The notes under the pieces: model-generated
Told to the model about the DNA's origin: nothing
The model's database searches: none
The model's input: the letters and a program-made list of their open reading frames with translations, nothing else
In this document: in pieces, positions 60,259 to 64,000 of the stretch
Position numbering within the stretch: the stretch's first letter is position 1
Layout: each line of letters begins with the position of its first letter
Made by a program: the position numbers and the translations under genes
Assembly: GCA_963843565.1 (NCBI GenBank)
Contig: CAWJKY010000003.1
Coordinates: forward strand, 1,736,001 to 1,800,000
Direction: 5' to 3'
Origin: DASZQY01 sp963843565
GTDB lineage: Bacteria; Pseudomonadota; Alphaproteobacteria; Rhizobiales; Kaistiaceae
Length of the DNA: 64,000 nt

Positions 60259-61515
60259 CTAGAGTTTCAAGTTCCGCAGAACCGTGAGTCGCTGTTCTTC
60301 GGCCTCACGCATTAGTCGGAGGCTTCTTTCACGCTCTTCTGCGTCATTTCTTGCTCGGATTTCGAGCTGAGTCTTCATCGTCTGAGATGCGCGGGGCAGC
60401 CAGCTCTTGAAATAGTCTACTAATCGTTGAGCATCCTTGGAATCAACGTACGCGTTGACGGTGACCTTATCGCCGCTGAACGAGAACGAGCGTAGGTTCA
60501 CTCCCATCACTGACGTGTAGCTTCCAATATCGTAAAACCCAGCGATCCAAGCGCTAGTGACAGGCCGGTTAAGGGTCAATGTCATGCGCCCCGCGTTCCA
60601 ATCCACACCCACCACATTCGGAGGCTCGAGCGCGAGAGGATCGTCGATCTCGCCCGCTTCCACAACCGTATTGCTGATCTCACTGAGTCTTTGCAGTGAG
60701 ATTCCCTCGGCGCGATAACGCTGAATGAGTTCCTTCACGGCCGCGATCGACGCAGGTCTCGCGACGGGGTTCTGCCTGATCATCTCCGACACAATGTTGT
60801 CCAAGAAGCCGAACTCTGACGCCGCTGACGCGATCGAAGCGTAGTCGGTCCCGTGCGGAACTGATCCGGTGAACAGCTCGTTGATCATCAGGCCGAGCGC
60901 ATAAATGTCGGCCGGAACACCGATAACTCCATCAAGACCGCGCTGCTCGGGCGCCGCGTACTGGAAGTTCGCGAGCCGCGTGCCCGGTTTTGTTTCGACC
61001 CGTGTTTGGATCAAGTCCTCGGTGAAAGCCGCCACCCCGAAATCGGCCACAGCAAGCGTTGGCTCCTTGCCACCGTGCAGAATGTTCTCGGGCTTGAGAT
61101 CGCGATGAACTGCTCCAAGAAGGTGCGCGGCCTCGACACCATCGAGAATCTGGCTAATCAGAGGGAGCACGCGATCCGGCGGGATCCCAAGGCGCATAAG
61201 GTCGCGAAGATTCCCGTCATATCGGGGCATTATGTAGAAGGGAGCCGCGCCTGCGCCGGTGGCCGCCAAGCCCACATCGATTAGCTTGACAATGTTTGCG
61301 TGGCTAACCCGCCCGAGAAACGATATCTCGTTCTTGAAACGCCGCCGTTTGTCGGTGCTCGCCCGCTCTTCGGCCAACAACTTGATCGCAACGGGAGCGG
61401 CGTCAGGGCCGAAGCCTCCGTACACACGTCCCGCGCCACCCTCGCCGATGGATTCATTGGCCTCGTACGCGGCGAACGGAGTTTCAAAGACGATGGGTTT
61501 TTTCAGCTTGGACAT
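60259..61515 (-). CDS. Hanks-type serine/threonine protein kinase with unknown C-terminal domain
   Basis: The 418-residue protein has the glycine loop IGEGGAGRVYGGF (residues 23-35), K45 in VAIKLL, the catalytic HRDLKPENILHGG, DFGVAAF and APEQRG, so the kinase should be active. From about residue 290 follows a domain of unknown type (WNAGRMTLTLNRPVTSAWIA, NLRSFSFSGDKVTVNAYVDS) and a charged C-terminal helix. It is visibly AT-richer than its neighbours and lies between palindromic repeats, suggesting acquisition. No phosphatase is nearby. Confidence 0.88.
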   Translation of the reverse strand: MSKLKKPIVFETPFAAYEANESIGEGGAGRVYGGFGPDAAPVAIKLLAEERASTDKRRRFKNEISFLGRVSHANIVKLIDVGLAATGAGAAPFYIMPRYDGNLRDLMRLGIPPDRVLPLISQILDGVEAAHLLGAVHRDLKPENILHGGKEPTLAVADFGVAAFTEDLIQTRVETKPGTRLANFQYAAPEQRGLDGVIGVPADIYALGLMINELFTGSVPHGTDYASIASAASEFGFLDNIVSEMIRQNPVARPASIAAVKELIQRYRAEGISLQRLSEISNTVVEAGEIDDPLALEPPNVVGVDWNAGRMTLTLNRPVTSAWIAGFYDIGSYTSVMGVNLRSFSFSGDKVTVNAYVDSKDAQRLVDYFKSWLPRASQTMKTQLEIRARNDAEERERSLRLMREAEEQRLTVLRNLKL

Positions 61516-61602
61516 CGCACGAGCCTAAGCGGCCTGGCCGAGCCCGACCGTGAGGGACGGCAGCGATACTACCATCCATGTCTGAGTCGGCGCGTCGGTA
61601 GT

Positions 61603-61630
61603 GGATTCCCGCTTTCGCGGGAATGAGCGG
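61603..61630. repeat. Short palindromic repeat GGATTCCCGCTTTCGCGGGA
   Basis: GGATTCCCGCTTTCGCGGGA followed by ATGAGCGG is a compact hairpin; near-copies end in the same ATGAGCGG at about 63055-63084 and 57329-57358. The family marks intergenic spaces of this 6-kb stretch. Confidence 0.55.
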
Positions 61631-61753
61631 AGGGGGCATGTGGCCGCCCTCACCCCACCCGCAGCGCTGACGCGCGGTCCCCCCTCCCCGTTCGGGGAGG
61701 GACAAGGGCGCCCTGCGACCCCGCCCGGCCGTCGGTAACGCTCCGGCACCGTC

Positions 61754-61790
61754 ATGGCATGGATGGCCGGGTCAAGCCCGGCCATGACGG
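61754..61790. repeat. Palindromic repeat GCCGGGTCAAGCCCGGC
   Basis: GGATGGCCGGGTCAAGCCCG followed by GCCATGACGG folds as a perfect stem around TCAAG. A relative with ACCGGGTCAAGCCCGGT lies at 58284-58318. Both are typical short intergenic repeats; no transposase or function is linked. Confidence 0.55.
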
Positions 61791-61815
61791 AGAGGCAGCG
61801 AAAACGCGAGCCCGG

Positions 61816-62664
61816 CTACCCCAACCCCTTCCGGAACTCGCTCGCCGGGTAGACGCCGAGGATGGTGAGGGTGTCGGTGAAGAAGGCGAGTTCTTCCAGC
61901 GCCAGCGCAAGCGGGCGGTCGTCGGGGTGGCCCTCGACGTCGGCGTAGAACTGAGTGGCGGTGAAGGCGCCGTCCAACTGGTAGCTTTCCAGCTTGGTCA
62001 TGTTGACGCCATTGGTGGCGAAGCCGCCCATCGCCTTGTAGAGCGCGGCCGGCACGTTGCGCACCCGGAAGACGAAGGTGGTGATGACCGGGCCGTCGTT
62101 GGCCGGGGCGCGGACGTCCGCCTTCGACAGCACGATGAAGCGGGTGGTGTTGTGGGCGGCGTCGGAGACGTCGGCGAGGAGCACGTCGAGGTCGTAGATT
62201 TCGGCGGCCATGGGCGGGGCAAGCGCGGCGGCGGTGAGGTCGCCGGCCTCGGCGATCTCGCGGGCGGCGCCGGCGGTGTCGCCGGCCACGGCGGTCCTCC
62301 ACTTGTGCTTGCGGATGATCTTGCGGCACTGGCCGAGCGCGTGGATGTGGCTGTGGACCGTGCGGATGGTCTTCAGCGTGGCGCCCTTCGGGGCCATCAG
62401 GTCGAAGCGGATGGGCATGAAGTGCTCGGCGACGATGTGCAGCCCCGAGGTCGGCAGCAGGTAGTGGATATCGGCGACGCGGCCGGCGAGCGAATTCTCG
62501 ATGGGGATCATGGCGAGATCGGCGGTGCCGTTTTCGACCGCGATGAAGCAATCCTCGAAGGTCGGGCACGGGAGGGCGGCGGCCTTCGGGTAGACCTCAG
62601 AGCACACGATATGGGAATTGGCGCCGGGCTCGCCCTGGAACACGACGGTCTTCGGACTTTTCAT
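61816..62664 (-). CDS. pheA: Prephenate dehydratase
   Basis: PheA converts prephenate to phenylpyruvate for phenylalanine. VVFQGEPGANSHIVCSEVYP opens the protein; the substrate-site motif NTTRFIVL and the C-terminal ACT domain (GFATNGVNMTKLESYQLDGA) are present in 282 residues. The ACT domain gives feedback by phenylalanine. The start at 62664 is favoured over a longer frame. It lies downstream of kdsB on the same strand, a common alphaproteobacterial pair. Confidence 0.94.
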   Translation of the reverse strand: MKSPKTVVFQGEPGANSHIVCSEVYPKAAALPCPTFEDCFIAVENGTADLAMIPIENSLAGRVADIHYLLPTSGLHIVAEHFMPIRFDLMAPKGATLKTIRTVHSHIHALGQCRKIIRKHKWRTAVAGDTAGAAREIAEAGDLTAAALAPPMAAEIYDLDVLLADVSDAAHNTTRFIVLSKADVRAPANDGPVITTFVFRVRNVPAALYKAMGGFATNGVNMTKLESYQLDGAFTATQFYADVEGHPDDRPLALALEELAFFTDTLTILGVYPASEFRKGLG

Positions 62665-62734
62665 CTGGTTGGCTCGCGGGTTGGCCGGTTGCGGCGGTGG
62701 CTTAGCGCAGGAACCGGCCGGCGACAAACGGGAC

Positions 62735-62807
62735 CATTGACCCCCACCCTTCGCGCCTAGTTCGCTACGCTCTCAAGGCGCGAAGCCCTCCCCCTTTCAG
62801 GGGGAGG
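62735..62807. repeat. 73-bp direct repeat, copy A
   Basis: CATTGACCCCCACCCT, then a variable stretch and CAAGGCGCGAAGCCCTCCCC, end in the hairpin CCTCCCCCTTTCAGGGGGAG with a final G. Copy B at 62932-63004 has the same length with only a few substitutions (for example CTAG versus CTGG). Confidence 0.75.
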
Positions 62808-62931
62808 CGGTTCTCCATTTGCGGAGGTTCGCCGCGTCTGGGGATCTTGTAGATCGGAGGCAGCGTGGCCCCTCCCCCTGAAAGGGGGAGGATCAAGGAG
62901 GGGGTCGTCGATGGGAGGCGGCGTCGCATTG

Positions 62932-63004
62932 CATTGACCCCCACCCTCCGCGCCTGGTTCGCTTCGCTCTCAAGGCGCGAAGCCCTCCCCCTTTCAGGGG
63001 GAGG
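62932..63004. repeat. 73-bp direct repeat, copy B
   Basis: It matches 62735-62807 at nearly every position and ends in the same nine-base-pair hairpin. An inverted single hairpin (CCTCCCCCTGAAAGGGGGAG followed by G) stands between the copies, so the trio could fold into larger structures or recombine. Confidence 0.75.
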
Positions 63005-63084
63005 TGGCGGCGGCGGACGGCACGCCGGCTGCCGCGCAATCTGCCACCAGAAAGATGGCTTCCCGCGTTCGCGGGAATGAGCGG

Positions 63085-63834
63085 CTAGGGGTTTGCCAAC
63101 ATCTGGCGGGCGCGGGCGAGGTCAGCCTCGGTGTCGACGCCGAGGGGGACTGTGTCGACGATCGCGGCATCGATGCGCATGCCGGCTTCCAGCGCGCGGA
63201 GCTGCTCGAGCTTCTCGCGCTGTTCGAGGAGCGAGGGCGGCAGGGCGACGTAGCGCTCAAGTGCGGCGCGGCGGTAGGCGTAAAGCCCGATGTGGTGATA
63301 GAGCGGCCCCGGCCCGAAGGGCGCGGTGGCGCGGGTGAAATAAAGGACGCGGAGGATGCCGGCGTCTTCTTCGGCGAGATTCGCCGGGGAGCCGACGACC
63401 TTGACCACGTTCGGGTCGGTGCGCTCCGCCTCGCGGGAGATGACGGCGCAGACCGTGCCGATATCGCAGGCCGATTCGGCGAGCGGGGCAAGCGCAGCAC
63501 GGACTGTTGCCGCCTCGACGGTCGGCAGGTCGCCCTGCAGGTTGACCACGACCTCGGCGCTCGAATCGATGAGGCCGAGGGCCTCGTGGATGCGCGAGGA
63601 GCCGTTGACGTGATCGGGGCGGGTCAGGATCGCCTCGCCGCCGGCCAGCTCGATCGCCGCGGCAATGGCGACATCGTCGGTCGCCACCACCACGCGGCCG
63701 ACATCGGCTTCAACGGCGCGGCGCCAGACGTGGACGATCATCGGGGCACCGCCGATTTCGGCCAGCGGCTTGCCCGGCAGGCGGGTCGAGGCCATGCGGG
63801 CCGGGATGACGACAATGGCGTCCAGAGCGCTCAT
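63085..63834 (-). CDS. kdsB: 3-deoxy-manno-octulosonate cytidylyltransferase
   Basis: KdsB activates KDO to CMP-KDO for lipopolysaccharide. VVIPARMASTRLPGKPLAEI with the conserved Arg and Lys, VATDDVAI, VNLQGDLPTVEAATV and HHIGLYAYRRAALERY are the family motifs in 249 residues. The start at 63834 matches the family; an upstream in-frame start would add 18 unrelated residues. Beyond it, to the window end, no gene start is visible. Confidence 0.95.
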   Translation of the reverse strand: MSALDAIVVIPARMASTRLPGKPLAEIGGAPMIVHVWRRAVEADVGRVVVATDDVAIAAAIELAGGEAILTRPDHVNGSSRIHEALGLIDSSAEVVVNLQGDLPTVEAATVRAALAPLAESACDIGTVCAVISREAERTDPNVVKVVGSPANLAEEDAGILRVLYFTRATAPFGPGPLYHHIGLYAYRRAALERYVALPPSLLEQREKLEQLRALEAGMRIDAAIVDTVPLGVDTEADLARARQMLANP

Positions 63835-64000
63835 TTCCCCTCGCGGCCCGAAATCCGAACGATTCCAAAGAGTGGCAAAACGTCCCAACCGCCTGCGCTT
63901 ATACGGGTTGCCCTGAGACGCGCAAAGCCTGTAGTTTCCGCGCTCCGGCGCGGTTGCGGGAGCCCGATTCCGCCGCGCGGAGCGGGGCCATTCGGGTTGC

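Larger units (their letters stand above)
62665..63084. other. Gap filled by repeats between kdsB and pheA
   Basis: No gene is seen. Two 73-bp direct repeats (62735-62807 and 62932-63004) and an inverted hairpin relative at about 62869-62891 fill most of it, plus a GGGAATGAGCGG palindrome at its right end. Confidence 0.6.

Overview
The window is a GC-rich chromosomal segment of an alphaproteobacterium, most likely of the order Hyphomicrobiales (Rhizobiales). The evidence is gene order and gene content: rpmH-rnpA-yidC-engB-argB, dapD-DUF805-dapE, truA-fmt-def, ffs-dnaX-ebfC next to recR, pheA-kdsB, and a FixK/FNR-type box. Genus and species cannot be decided from the sequence.

Layout. 1-12.3 kb is ordinary chromosome: a cut-off esterase, two tandem paralogous one-helix membrane proteins, a preT-preA pyrimidine-reductase operon with an unknown secreted protein between the two genes, an ABC-F ATPase, a mannose-1-phosphate guanylyltransferase, a hydroxypyruvate-isomerase-like gene, a LysR regulator divergent from a DUF4242 gene, and a luciferase-like monooxygenase.

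12,410-29,992 is an integrated genomic island of about 17.5 kb. It is bounded by a 53-bp direct repeat; the right copy is the 3' part of an intact tRNA-Arg(ACG) gene. A tyrosine integrase sits at the left end. An excisionase-like protein and a RepA-like ATPase sit at the right end, with a cluster of 13-bp iteron-like repeats. The cargo is a restriction-like block (a methyltransferase split over two genes, a GIY-YIG-like/helicase gene riddled with frameshifts, and an intact DUF262-HNH nuclease gene), a serine resolvase with candidate sites, and many small unknown genes, including a head-to-head pair whose start codons overlap.

30-49 kb returns to core genome: a histidine kinase coupled to a disulfide-oxidoreductase relative that has lost its redox cysteines, the ribosomal/RNase P/YidC cluster, arginine and lysine biosynthesis, a two-subunit molybdenum hydroxylase, tRNA and initiator-tRNA modification, peptide deformylase, a possible ArfA-like rescue factor, and rmuC. 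49-57 kb holds recR, a DsbA-like thiol oxidoreductase, ebfC-dnaX, the SRP RNA, a HIT protein, nudC, and a 36-residue membrane peptide behind a FixK/FNR-type box. 57-64 kb is rich in short palindromic repeats between an HD hydrolase, an APH-fold kinase, an AT-richer Hanks-type protein kinase, pheA and kdsB.

The best candidates for something undescribed are the split-methyltransferase/helicase/DUF262-HNH block, the overlapping divergent pair in the island, the cysteine-less flavoprotein with its kinase, and the FixK-box peptide.
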